A stretch of 64,000 bases of DNA, from positions 4,004,501 to 4,068,500 of the forward strand of contig NZ_CP114786.1 of assembly GCF_027359675.1 (NCBI RefSeq). Reading direction: 5' to 3'. Positions within the stretch are counted from its first letter, which is position 1. Every line of letters begins with the position of its first letter. The stretch is from Roseibium sp. Sym1 (GTDB taxonomy: Bacteria; Pseudomonadota; Alphaproteobacteria; Rhizobiales; Stappiaceae). The notes beneath the pieces are model-generated. The model did no database searches. It was not told the DNA's origin and saw nothing but the letters and a program-made list of their open reading frames with translations. Below, in pieces: positions 9,101 through 16,398 of the stretch. The position numbers and the translations under genes are program-made.

Positions 9101-10507
9101 CTTGTGGACGTCAAGCTCGGGAACTGGACAGCTGCGCGTATTGCCATGCCGCGCGGGCGCGCCGTCGTGGGCAACTACCCGCCGGCCATTCAGACCGAAT
9201 TCAAGCTGGCCGCCGCCCAGGCCATGGTCGAGGTCAATGATTTCGGCGTCGCCAACGGCATTCTGGCAGAAATCGAACCGTCCGAGGTGACCGGTGCCCA
9301 GGCGGCTCGCTACGATATTTTGCGCGGGCGCGTGGCGGATGCGTCCGGGCGCTCCCAGGAAGCGCTGACGGTGTTCGACCTGGTGACGCGGTCCGATGAC
9401 CGGCCACGGGCAGCGGAAGCCGAATACAGGGCCCTGAGGATCCGTTACCGTGACGGCGAACTGACCGTCGACGAGACGATCAACCGGCTGGCGGGCCTTG
9501 CGACCTCCTGGCGGGGCGACGAGATCGAGCTGAAGACCCTGCGTTTCCTGGCGCAGCTTCATGCCGAGCGCGGCCAGTACCGGGAAGCGTTCGAGGCCAT
9601 GAAATCCGCCGTCCAGGCCGAGCCGGACGCGGACACCACGCGGCTGCTCCAGGAAGAAATGAACGGGTTGTTCAATGCCTTGTTCCTGGACGACAAGGCC
9701 GACGAAATGCCGCCGGTCAAGGCCCTGGCGCTTTATTACGATTTTCGCGAGATGACGCCGATCGGGCGACAGGGTGACGAGATGGTACGGCTTCTGGCCA
9801 AGCGGCTCGTCGAGGTCGACCTGCTGGATCAGGCAACCGAGCTGCTGCGTCACCAGGTCGACAACCGGCTGAAGGGCGCCGCGCGGGCCCAGATTGCGGC
9901 GGACCTAGCCGCCATCTATCTGATGGACCGCAAGGCGGACGAAGCGCTGAGGGTGCTCAACCGGACCCGCCAGGCAAGCCTGCCGTCCACGCTGGAGCGC
10001 CAGCGCAACATTGTCGAAGCGCGGGCGTTGACGGAAAGCGGGCGTCCCGACCTGGCGCTCGAGCTGGTTCGCAACATGCGCGGCTCCGATGTCGACCGGC
10101 TCCGGGCGGACACGTTCTGGGCGGCGGAGAGCTGGCGGGATGCCGGCGAGCAGCTGGAAGCCATGCACGGGTCCCGCTGGTCCGACAATATTCCGCTCGA
10201 TGAACTGGAACGCCGCGATATCCTTCGGGCCGCAATTGCCTATTCCCTGGCCGGGGACCAGCTCAGCCTGGAGCGCCTGCAGACGAAATACATGACCAAG
10301 ATGGCCGACAGCTCGGAAGCGCTCGCCTTCGAGATCGTGACCCGCCCGATCGAGGCGCAGGGTGTCGAGTTTCTGGAAGTGGCGAATCGCCTCGCCGACA
10401 TCGATTCCCTGGAGACATTCCTGAAGGAATACCGCAGGCAATACATGTCGCCTGACCGGAGCCCCGATCAGTCCGCCGCCGCACCTGTTCCGGACGTCGC
10501 AGGCTAG
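6158..10507 (+). CDS. Giant flagellar-locus periplasmic protein with AMIN-like and TPR regions
   Basis: This 1449-residue protein lies 93 bp after the motE-like gene, inside the flagellar cluster. An N-terminal signal peptide (VYLTFVCLMVLGLAAADSAR then AQ) predicts export. Residues about 50-300 contain beta-rich segments resembling AMIN domains (GYGRIVLTFKDRTLLPIYDA; FTRLVFDWSIKF). Residues about 300-640 are low-complexity, Pro/Ala/Glu-rich and probably disordered. Residues about 650-770 hold another AMIN-like segment (RIGNTVRVVFPFSEPVSSAV). Residues about 890-1430 are helical with TPR-like repeats (FYLAHQFAQEALGLMKLALE; AIYLMDRKADEALRVLNRTR). AMIN domains bind peptidoglycan or envelope structures. 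The start is a TTG and no ATG gives a usable signal peptide, so the exact start is uncertain. The stop lies inside the left end of the repeat element at 10504. Confidence 0.8.
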   Translation: MPGPFLTPLISCRTAPAGGVDLPSRLPAAVRLVFVYLTFVCLMVLGLAAADSARAQPLEPVELDVSEEEGYGRIVLTFKDRTLLPIYDAVITGGVLRISFEEPIDINVDDVPLDLGDYVTIARRDPDGSAIRFALKSQYQINTLEAGEKLFVDILPMTWQGLPPGLPDDVVRDLAKRAEEAMRKVRALEQARLKAQEGPEVTLHVGEHPTFTRLVFDWSIKFDTAFVRENDIIKVTFNHPAQLDIAHLRAHLPQGVIDATSFLDQGKLKFLMRVEPSVDIRAFREEQTYVIDVTPENMEVNDPANALINKELSVADNENRKDMISAPGLRDTREVKDPRGLPPTNATTTVGGGVLKESKADESPAYTVIPLGGAGGNDGARAPETPATGAGGPEHAAALSAEPDPETGRASTEPQQQTAMIPRTKPGQIAAGPPGELDDRRETGPAGTVIAAPGPDDATTAPAVETLPAPELAASTKPQPGAEGSLAEDQLTTAAIPGGADAFAGQGPASVPPMQDALVVAQAEPGAMPLGDPMPEEEIVREAPMLDLSQQPIDGPQDTAVPDNNGIPTLEPVEAVDSGPQTEEPGAVSPVQIQTTPSLGSGGVPEGIQLPSQPKVEQEAWRAKGGSDQVQTQVSPETPPASFAQEVRNFVSAEARRIGNTVRVVFPFSEPVSSAVFRRNDSIWLVFDTDATIDTRGMVSALAETAETIEVQQFDDYQILRLDMNDPVLATVGVDGNAWSLVIGDLILEPSRPLQLERTVRGDGGSVLRVLYQDPQNIRQVSDPFVGDAISLVTGFGPPRGLLKPQSFVDLDALSSAQGIAIVSKADGVKMKILGDDVIIEKEGGLALSNQYLRGGTGALNSIVDPEDGNYVEFVSLSTEGPGAYRSRLLELQDKLSKAPEGRRRKPLMALSRFYLAHQFAQEALGLMKLALEEEPALAEDSSFNLMMGAAQTMANRPDEAYGYLNRPDLKNSPDAAVWQTLVDVKLGNWTAARIAMPRGRAVVGNYPPAIQTEFKLAAAQAMVEVNDFGVANGILAEIEPSEVTGAQAARYDILRGRVADASGRSQEALTVFDLVTRSDDRPRAAEAEYRALRIRYRDGELTVDETINRLAGLATSWRGDEIELKTLRFLAQLHAERGQYREAFEAMKSAVQAEPDADTTRLLQEEMNGLFNALFLDDKADEMPPVKALALYYDFREMTPIGRQGDEMVRLLAKRLVEVDLLDQATELLRHQVDNRLKGAARAQIAADLAAIYLMDRKADEALRVLNRTRQASLPSTLERQRNIVEARALTESGRPDLALELVRNMRGSDVDRLRADTFWAAESWRDAGEQLEAMHGSRWSDNIPLDELERRDILRAAIAYSLAGDQLSLERLQTKYMTKMADSSEALAFEIVTRPIEAQGVEFLEVANRLADIDSLETFLKEYRRQYMSPDRSPDQSAAAPVPDVAG

Positions 10508-10773
10508 GTGACGGACTCATAAATGAAGACGAAATGGCATGGAAAATGGCGAAACGCCGCCAGGAAGGGTGCGTGGAGCGGGCTTTTTGCCCGGTCGAGC
10601 GCGCTGACGACGCGGAGTGAAGCCATTTCCATGTCCTTCGGATTTGACCGAATTGGGCTTCCTCAGCGTCGCGAAAGGCTTGAAAATGAACCACATTTCC
10701 TGCGCTTTCGTTCCTTGATGAAGACCAATTCGCCTCAAACCATTTCTTCTTCATTTATGAGACCATCACCTAG
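10504..10773. repeat. MITE-like element with 34-bp inverted ends
   Basis: CTAGGTGACGGACTCATAAA and the 14 bases after it (10504-10537) match the reverse complement of 10740-10773 at 31 of 34 positions. The 270-bp unit has no credible gene. It contains a GGGC-TTTTT-GCCC hairpin near 10580. Both ends carry TA immediately outside GGTGA/TCACC, as expected for a TA target duplication, which suggests a non-autonomous element of an IS630/Tc1-like transposon (inference). The stop codon of the giant TPR gene lies within the left end. Confidence 0.7.
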
Positions 10774-10794
10774 AGCGGTTCACGAGAACCGCTC
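10773..10794. terminator. Hairpin between convergent genes
   Basis: GAGCGGTTC (10773-10781), loop ACGA, GAACCGCTC (10786-10794) form a perfect 9-bp stem. It lies between the ends of the rightward TPR gene and the leftward DUF2336 gene, directly beside the inverted-repeat element. There is no clear T run, so it may instead be a dispersed palindrome. Confidence 0.45.
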
Positions 10795-10820
10795 CAGGCC
10801 CAAGGGCGTCAGTGTGCGCT

Positions 10821-11924
10821 TCAGTTGACGGCCTTCTGGGTTTCCGTAACGGGAATCGCGGTCTGACGCGGTTTCTTCAGTTCGGCCTTGTAGCGCATGA
10901 CCAGTGCGGGGATCGACCTCGTGCTGCGGTCGAGCCACTCGCAGCGGGCCTTCAGGAAGTCGCGATAGGTCTTTTCGTGAATGCCCGTCTGCAGCATGAG
11001 GCGCATGATTGCGCCGTCGGCGTCCGACTTCAGGGTGTCCGCGACCACGTCATCCGCAAGGTTGATCTTGCGGCTGATCAGCCAGATGGCGGCGTCGATG
11101 CGGTCCTGTTCGAACAAGGTGCGCAAGATGGCGTCGAAGGACAATTCGCCATTGGCGATCTGGATGCTGGCCTCATGCCGGGAGTAGTGCACGCCGTCGA
11201 GTTCGATGTCGCCGTCCCGCTGGAGTTCGTCGATCGACTTGGCAAGCCGTTCCAGGTCACCCGATTCCAATGCCTTCTTGAGAGGGACCGGGATCAGGGG
11301 ACAGTTGGTCTCCAGAACATACATCTGGGTTTCCAGGAACTCTTCATCCTTCATGGCGCGCCGCGCGATGCCGGCAAGAACCTCGGCTTCCGTGTTGGCG
11401 AAGATCAGCAGCGCGAGGGTTCCCTTGACCGAGAACGGAGCTTCCAAATTGTCGAGCAGGGCATGGACCACGTTGCGGCTGGCGCGCGCAATCAGCGTGT
11501 CCGTGATCTCTTCGGTCAGGTCCGCGCGGCGCGCCACGGACAGGCGCTTGTCGTTGCCGCCGTTCTTGGCCAGCTTGTCGAGGGCGCCCTGGCTGATCAT
11601 CGGAGAACATTCGATGACAGGTTCCGAGAGCTCGTAGTCTTCCTGTGCGAGGCGGTCCGCAAGATCGGGGATGATGCGGTCGGTCTTGGCCAGGCGGACC
11701 ACCAGCTCGTACCGCGCGGCTCGGTCAAGCTGGTCGAACACGGACAAGACAATTCTTGAAAAAAGTTCCCGTTCCGTCTCCGACGGATCGTGGTCTTCCG
11801 ACCGCGCATATTCGCCGACGAGTGTCCGGATGAGCTTCGATCTCGCCTCCGGTTCCCTAATCCTGGCGAGTTGTTCAAGTTGATCTCGTAACACTGACCT
11901 GCCGCTATTTACTCCGGGATTCAA
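10821..11924 (-). CDS. DUF2336 domain-containing protein
   Basis: This is a 367-residue, all-helical cytosolic protein without a signal peptide or membrane segment. The DUF2336 pattern is visible: LVGEYARSEDHDPSETEREL then FSRIVLSVFDQLDRAARYEL, a central SVARRADLTEEITDTLIARA segment and repeated degenerate helical pairs as in HEAT-like or leucine-rich-repeat-variant proteins. DUF2336 proteins are almost confined to Alphaproteobacteria and have no settled function. The gene lies inside the flagellar cluster, transcribed leftward like fliOP but separated from fliP by 76 bp of AT-rich DNA (11925-12000). A role in flagellar or cell-cycle regulation is only a guess from position. Confidence 0.85.
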   Translation of the reverse strand: MNPGVNSGRSVLRDQLEQLARIREPEARSKLIRTLVGEYARSEDHDPSETERELFSRIVLSVFDQLDRAARYELVVRLAKTDRIIPDLADRLAQEDYELSEPVIECSPMISQGALDKLAKNGGNDKRLSVARRADLTEEITDTLIARASRNVVHALLDNLEAPFSVKGTLALLIFANTEAEVLAGIARRAMKDEEFLETQMYVLETNCPLIPVPLKKALESGDLERLAKSIDELQRDGDIELDGVHYSRHEASIQIANGELSFDAILRTLFEQDRIDAAIWLISRKINLADDVVADTLKSDADGAIMRLMLQTGIHEKTYRDFLKARCEWLDRSTRSIPALVMRYKAELKKPRQTAIPVTETQKAVN

Positions 11925-12000
11925 TTATCCCGCGTTGAAACGAAACTATTACAGTTCGATCTTAATTTTCTTCTACTTTTTCCGAGTTCCGAGGATGCGG

Positions 12001-12768
12001 TCAGCCGCCGCCGAAACTCTTGACAAGCGAGCCGGCCACCAGGTTCCAGCCATCGACGAGAACGAAAAAGATCAGCTTGAAGGGCAGGGAAATCACGACC
12101 GGTGGCAGCATCATCATGCCCATGGACATGAGCACCGAAGCGATCACCAGATCGATGATCAGAAAGGGAAGATAGAGCAGAAAGCCGATTTCAAAGGCGC
12201 GCCGCAGCTCGGAGATCATGAACGCCGGCACAAGGGTTGCCATGGAAAGGTCTTCCGGGCCTTCGGGGGCGTCCTGCCCCGACAGTTCCTGAAACAGGGC
12301 CAGATCCTTCTCTCGCACCTGGGACAGCATGAAGCTCCGGAACGGATCGGATACGCGCTCATAGGCCTGTTCGATCTCTATATCGCCGTCGACGAGAGGC
12401 TGCACGCCCTCGTTATAGGCCAGCTGGAGCGTCGGCATCATGATGAAGGCGGACAGAAACAGTGCCAGGCTGACCATGACCATGTTGGGTGGGGCGGTCT
12501 GAAGGCCGATCGCGGATCGCAGCAGCGACAGGACGACCACAATTCGCGTGAAACTTGTCACCATGATCAGGATCGACGGTGCCAGGGAAAGGACCGTCAG
12601 CAGGATGACAAGCTGAACGGCGCGTTCCGTCAGGCTGGCATCATCACCAAAGCCGACCGAAATCTCCTGCGCCGCGGCCGGTCCGGCCAGAACGGCAAGA
12701 AGCGCTGTCGCCAAGGCGGCGAGCCCCATGATCCAGCCGGAACGCGAAAGTCGTTCGACGCGGGACAT
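12001..12768 (-). CDS. fliP: Flagellar type III export gate protein FliP
   Basis: FliP forms the core of the flagellar export gate with FliQ and FliR. The 255-residue protein has a cleavable signal peptide (VLAGPAAAQE), as is usual for FliP, then the conserved membrane region SLAPSILIMVTSFTRIVVVL, the PPNMVMVSLALFLSAFIMMP segment and the C-terminal FLLYLPFLIIDLVIASVLMS and MGMMMLPPVVISLPFKLIFF signatures. The start overlaps the fliO stop by one base (TGATG). The other two gate genes, fliQ and fliR, are in the operon on the other side of the divergent promoter. Confidence 0.96.
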   Translation of the reverse strand: MSRVERLSRSGWIMGLAALATALLAVLAGPAAAQEISVGFGDDASLTERAVQLVILLTVLSLAPSILIMVTSFTRIVVVLSLLRSAIGLQTAPPNMVMVSLALFLSAFIMMPTLQLAYNEGVQPLVDGDIEIEQAYERVSDPFRSFMLSQVREKDLALFQELSGQDAPEGPEDLSMATLVPAFMISELRRAFEIGFLLYLPFLIIDLVIASVLMSMGMMMLPPVVISLPFKLIFFVLVDGWNLVAGSLVKSFGGG

Positions 12769-14480
12769 CAGTTTGGCTGCCCGCCCAATTCATCGAGAAT
12801 TTTCGCCATCTCATCTTCTATCGGGTTCTTGTCGCCAAGACCGGTGGTCGGCCGCGGAGCTGTCCGGACCGGCTCGACCGTCTTTTTGATCTCACCTTCT
12901 CCAGCAACGGGGGAGGCATCCCCAAGGGGGGAGTGCGGCTCTTCGGGTTCTTTCCCCGGTGCTTCGGTTTCCTGGGGAGCCGGGACGGGAGCGGTTCCTT
13001 CGGTCCTGGCGGGTTCCGCGGTTTCCACCTGCGCTTCGGCCGAGGCGGCAGGGGGTTCCAGAAGGTCGCTCATGTCGAGCTCTATTCCGGGCGCCGGGGA
13101 TTTTTCGGCGGCTATGTCCGGATGCGGCTCCGAGGCCGGCTGGGCCGGCATGTTGCCCGGCTCATCCTGGTCGGGCGTCGAGGCTTCGGTCCCGTGGACT
13201 TGCCCTTGCCCTGCCTGCGATGGACCGTCGAGGGGTGCGGCCGGCAGCTCTTCACCGTCCGCGTTTTCCGCGCCGGCGTTGTCCACGGATACTGCTGACG
13301 GCGCGGTGTCGGTGGCAGGCAGTGAAACGGCCGGCGACATCGATGTCCTTTCGGATTGCGAGTCGCTTTTTTGAGTGACTTCGGCACCGGTGACGGGGTC
13401 GGCTGCCTCTGCCGCGACCTTGACCGGTGCAGCCGCCAAAACCGGTTCGACCTTGCTCTGCTGCTGCGGGCTCTCGAGAGGCTTCAGCAAGGCTGTCTTG
13501 GCGCGGGCGGCGGGGCCGGACGCGGGCGGCGTGATCGATTGCGTGCCGTAGGAGGGCCGGTCGCGCGGTGAAAACGGCCGTGCCAGGGAACTCAGCCTTG
13601 AGACGGGTTTTCCGCTCTCCGCCGGCTGGGACAGGCTTGAGGGCTTGGCGGCGGGACGCACAGCAGGTGCGTTTTCGGCCTGCTTCGGATCTTCTTCCCT
13701 GGCGAGTGCGGGGGCCTTTGAAGGGTTTCTGCCGAAACCGTTCTGGGTCGCTGCCCGGAGCAGGTCCGCAGCGCGGTTGGGACCGCGATGGGGGGCATCC
13801 GCCTGCACGGTTGCCGCGGCCTTTCCGGCATCGGCGCTTTTGACCGGTGCTTCGGCTGGAGCCATTGCAGGCGACGGCGTGTTGAGGCCGGGCGAGGCGA
13901 GGTCGGGTCTGTCCCGCGATGCCGGGGCGGAGGGCTGATCCGGCTCCGCCGTTTGTGGCCGGGCCGAAGCGGACGGCGATTGCATGGACGGGGTCGACCG
14001 TGCGGGAGACGCAGGTGGCCTTGCCTGTGCGGCCGGCGGCGGCACGGGCTCGCTCTGGGCGACGAGATCATCCGGTCGCACCGGAATGTCGGGGCCGGGT
14101 GCCATCGGTCCCCTGACCGGAGCCGTGCCTGCGAGACCGGCTGGCGCCGGGTGGCCCGGGCGGGCCTGCGTCAGGGGCGTGTTGCGAATGATGTTCTGCT
14201 CGACGACGACGTCGCTGGGGCCGCCGACCAGGAGCAGATGCTCGATATTGTCGCGCCGAATGAGGACGAGGCGCCGCCGCGTATCGACGGACGCGGTGTC
14301 CATCACGGCTATGCGCGGCTGCCGGTTACGGTTCTGCGATGTCTGACCGCCCATGAGGCGCTTGAGGACGAAAATGAAGAGACCGAAAAGCAGCAGAACC
14401 ACTGAAAGCGCCAGAATGACGGCTATGGCCTGCGTGACGCCTCCGCTCACGTTGAATGTCGTTTCAATCCAGTTGTACAT
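12768..14480 (-). CDS. fliO: FliO-like flagellar biosynthesis protein with a very long disordered tail
   Basis: FliO assists assembly of the FliP ring. The first 110 residues are FliO-like: a membrane helix (AIAVILALSVVLLLFGLFIF, about 18-40) and a small cytoplasmic beta domain (VDTRRRLVLIRRDNIEHLLL VGGP). The remaining roughly 450 residues are low-complexity, Pro/Ala/Ser/Glu-rich and probably disordered, without a recognisable domain, up to a short conserved-looking end (GLGDKNPIEDEMAKILDELG). Ordinary FliO has about 100-150 residues, so this form is about four times longer. It precedes and overlaps fliP. Confidence 0.85.
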   Translation of the reverse strand: MYNWIETTFNVSGGVTQAIAVILALSVVLLLFGLFIFVLKRLMGGQTSQNRNRQPRIAVMDTASVDTRRRLVLIRRDNIEHLLLVGGPSDVVVEQNIIRNTPLTQARPGHPAPAGLAGTAPVRGPMAPGPDIPVRPDDLVAQSEPVPPPAAQARPPASPARSTPSMQSPSASARPQTAEPDQPSAPASRDRPDLASPGLNTPSPAMAPAEAPVKSADAGKAAATVQADAPHRGPNRAADLLRAATQNGFGRNPSKAPALAREEDPKQAENAPAVRPAAKPSSLSQPAESGKPVSRLSSLARPFSPRDRPSYGTQSITPPASGPAARAKTALLKPLESPQQQSKVEPVLAAAPVKVAAEAADPVTGAEVTQKSDSQSERTSMSPAVSLPATDTAPSAVSVDNAGAENADGEELPAAPLDGPSQAGQGQVHGTEASTPDQDEPGNMPAQPASEPHPDIAAEKSPAPGIELDMSDLLEPPAASAEAQVETAEPARTEGTAPVPAPQETEAPGKEPEEPHSPLGDASPVAGEGEIKKTVEPVRTAPRPTTGLGDKNPIEDEMAKILDELGGQPN

Positions 14481-14889
14481 CGTGTCCTCGTGCCGCCCCG
14501 CATGCGGTGTGATTGCCCTTGCCGGTTATCCCGGCATTTTGCCCCAATTGGGGAGGTGCGCCTTTATCCCCAGTAAATCCAGCCGATGTTCCCGGGGCGG
14601 TCTCTTAGCCGCAACACTCTTTGAAGTCTTGCCTTTCCGGGCAGCGGCCGAGTTCAGGCTTCCTGAATGTCCGCATCTGTTTCTTGCCGCGCCGCTTCGA
14701 ATCTCACTAGGGCTTAAAGTTAACAGAAGCAGGCAAAATTTGCCCGTTGAGGGGACTGCTCTTTTTGCGAAATGCAAAGGAAAGTTTCTCCTTCCACCGG
14801 TTTTTGAGCGGTTTGCGCCCCACGCGAAGATTTGGCGTTAACCAATCATTAACCATTTGGGCGGCAATCATTGCCGGGTTGGTTAACGA
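14481..14889. promoter_or_regulatory. Divergent fliO/flgB promoter region with a full CtrA box
   Basis: This non-coding stretch separates fliO (leftward) from flgB (rightward). TTAACCAATCATTAAC at 14838-14853 is an exact TTAA-N7-TTAAC match to the CtrA consensus, 37 bp before flgB, followed by the CAT of the TTAACCAT half-site. A hairpin CGGCAAT-C-ATTGCCG lies at 14862-14876, and a perfect 9-bp inverted pair GTTAACCAA/TTGGTTAAC (14837-14845, 14879-14887) frames both. The CtrA site itself is read from the sequence; binding is inferred. The part next to fliO holds nothing else I can name. Confidence 0.6.
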
Positions 14890-15306
14890 ATGGTGAATCG
14901 CATGGCCGTGACGGATCTGCCCCTGTTCCAGGCGCTGAAATCGAAGATGCAGTGGCATCAGGCCCGCCAGGGCGTGCTTGCGGAAAACATCGCCAACGCC
15001 GATACGCCCGGCTACCAGTCGCGCGACGTGAAGGCCTATTCCTTCCAGGAGCATATCGGGCGGCAGTCATTCGGGCTCGAGACGGCGACAACGAAGGCCG
15101 GGCACATCGCGACGACGATTTCCGGACAGGGCAAGGTCGAGGCGGAAGAACATGAAACGTTCGAGATCACGCCGAGCGGCAACAGCGTCAACCTGGAAGA
15201 GCAGATGATGAAGATCACCGCCAACCAGATGGACTATCAGGCCGCAACCACCCTCTACACCAAGGGGCTCGGCCTGATCCGCAAGGCCCTGTCGAAGAGC
15301 GTCTGA
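14890..15306 (+). CDS. flgB: Flagellar proximal rod protein FlgB
   Basis: FlgB is a proximal rod subunit. The 138-residue protein has the normal length and the conserved core HQARQGVLAENIANADTPGY followed by QSRDV near residue 30-50. The C-terminus (NQMDYQAATTLYTKGLGLIR) is the typical rod helix. The first ATG (MVNRMAVTD) is used here. A second ATG at 14902 would remove four residues, and neither has a strong ribosome binding site. It opens the flgB-flgC-fliE-fliQ-fliR-flhB operon. Confidence 0.95.
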   Translation: MVNRMAVTDLPLFQALKSKMQWHQARQGVLAENIANADTPGYQSRDVKAYSFQEHIGRQSFGLETATTKAGHIATTISGQGKVEAEEHETFEITPSGNSVNLEEQMMKITANQMDYQAATTLYTKGLGLIRKALSKSV

Positions 15307-15338
15307 AACCTGGGACCAGAAGAAAAAGGACTAGGATC

Positions 15339-15749
15339 ATGGACCTGATCAAATCGCTGTTCATCTCCGCGAGCGGACTGAAGGCCCAAAACGGGCGCAT
15401 GCGTGTGATCGCAGAGAACATCGCCAATGCGAACTCGACGGCCAGGACGCCCGACGAGGACCCTTACCGGCGCAAGATCCCGACCTTCAAGTCGCATTTT
15501 GACAGGGAGCTCCAGGCAAACACGGTGGAACTCGGCAAGCTCGCGGAAGACACGACGGAGTTCAAGACCGTGCACATGCCCGGGCATCCGGCCGCCGACG
15601 AAAAGGGGTTCGTGAAGCAGCCCAATGTCAACACCCTCATAGAAACCACGGACATGCGCGAAGCGCAGCGGTCCTACGAGGCCAACCTGAACGTGATCGA
15701 CACCACCCGCAAGATGCTGCAGCGGACGATCGATATCCTGCGCGCGTAA
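15339..15749 (+). CDS. flgC: Flagellar proximal rod protein FlgC
   Basis: FlgC is a proximal rod subunit. The 136-residue product has the rod signature SASGLKAQNGRMRVIAENIA then NANSTARTPDEDPYRRK, with the central PYRRKIP segment characteristic of FlgC. The C-terminal helix is EAQRSYEANLNVIDTTRKML. It lies 32 bp after flgB, with an AGGACTAGG stretch that could serve as a ribosome binding site, and 30 bp before fliE. Confidence 0.95.
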   Translation: MDLIKSLFISASGLKAQNGRMRVIAENIANANSTARTPDEDPYRRKIPTFKSHFDRELQANTVELGKLAEDTTEFKTVHMPGHPAADEKGFVKQPNVNTLIETTDMREAQRSYEANLNVIDTTRKMLQRTIDILRA

Positions 15750-15779
15750 GCCAAAAGTACCGAATTGGGAGCCTGAGCC

Positions 15780-16094
15780 ATGTCCACCACATCGATCGCC
15801 AACAACGCCTACCAGATGGCCGCGAAGCTGCAACAGCAGGCCCGCGCAATGGAGGACAGCGCTCCGAAGGCGGAAACGGTCGATTTCGGCCAGATGGTGC
15901 AGGAGGCTGTCGGCACGGTCGTCGACAAGGGGCGCGTCGCTGACGACAAGGCGGTGGCGCTGGTGGAAGGCAAGGCCGATGTCGTTGACGTGGTGACCGC
16001 GGTCGCCGAGACCGAGATCGCCCTGGAAACCATGGTTGCGGTACGCGACCGGGTCATTTCCGCCTATGAGGAAATCATGCGGATGCCGATCTGA
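15780..16094 (+). CDS. fliE: Flagellar hook-basal body complex protein FliE
   Basis: FliE joins the MS-ring to the rod and is the first exported rod component. The 104-residue protein matches the family length. After a variable N-terminus it has the conserved DFGQMVQEAVGTVVDKGRVA segment and the C-terminal VVTAVAETEIALETMVAVRD followed by RVISAYEEIMRMPI, which is the FliE signature. It sits between flgC (30 bp) and fliQ (24 bp), the usual alphaproteobacterial order. Confidence 0.95.
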   Translation: MSTTSIANNAYQMAAKLQQQARAMEDSAPKAETVDFGQMVQEAVGTVVDKGRVADDKAVALVEGKADVVDVVTAVAETEIALETMVAVRDRVISAYEEIMRMPI

Positions 16095-16118
16095 CCGGGC
16101 CTTTGAAAGGGGCATGAC

Positions 16119-16385
16119 ATGACTGGCGGTGAGGTTTTGGACGTCGCCCGCGAGGCGGTCTGGACCATGATCTTCGTGGCATCACCGATCATGATCGTCG
16201 GTCTGCTTGTCGGCGTCGTGATCGCACTGTTTCAGGCGCTCACGCAGATCCAGGAAATGACGCTGGTCTTCGTGCCGAAGATTCTCGCGATTTTCGTTAC
16301 CATTCTCATCACGCTGCCTTTCATGGCGCAGCTGCTCCAGTCGTTCATGGGGCGCGTGACCGAGATGATCCTGGCCTCCGGCTAG
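16119..16385 (+). CDS. fliQ: Flagellar export gate protein FliQ
   Basis: FliQ is the small two-helix subunit of the flagellar type III export gate. The 88-residue product has two membrane helices (MIFVASPIMIVGLLVGVVIA and ILAIFVTILITLPFMAQLLQ) separated by the conserved loop FQALTQIQEMTLVFVPK. It lies 24 bp after fliE and 13 bp before fliR. Confidence 0.96.
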   Translation: MTGGEVLDVAREAVWTMIFVASPIMIVGLLVGVVIALFQALTQIQEMTLVFVPKILAIFVTILITLPFMAQLLQSFMGRVTEMILASG

Positions 16386-16398
16386 GGCGGCGGTACGC

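Noticed and set aside
10523..10828. A small plus-strand frame inside the 10504-10773 repeat element
   Set aside because: It spans both inverted ends and the adjacent hairpin, with no domain and no ribosome binding site, so it is not a gene.
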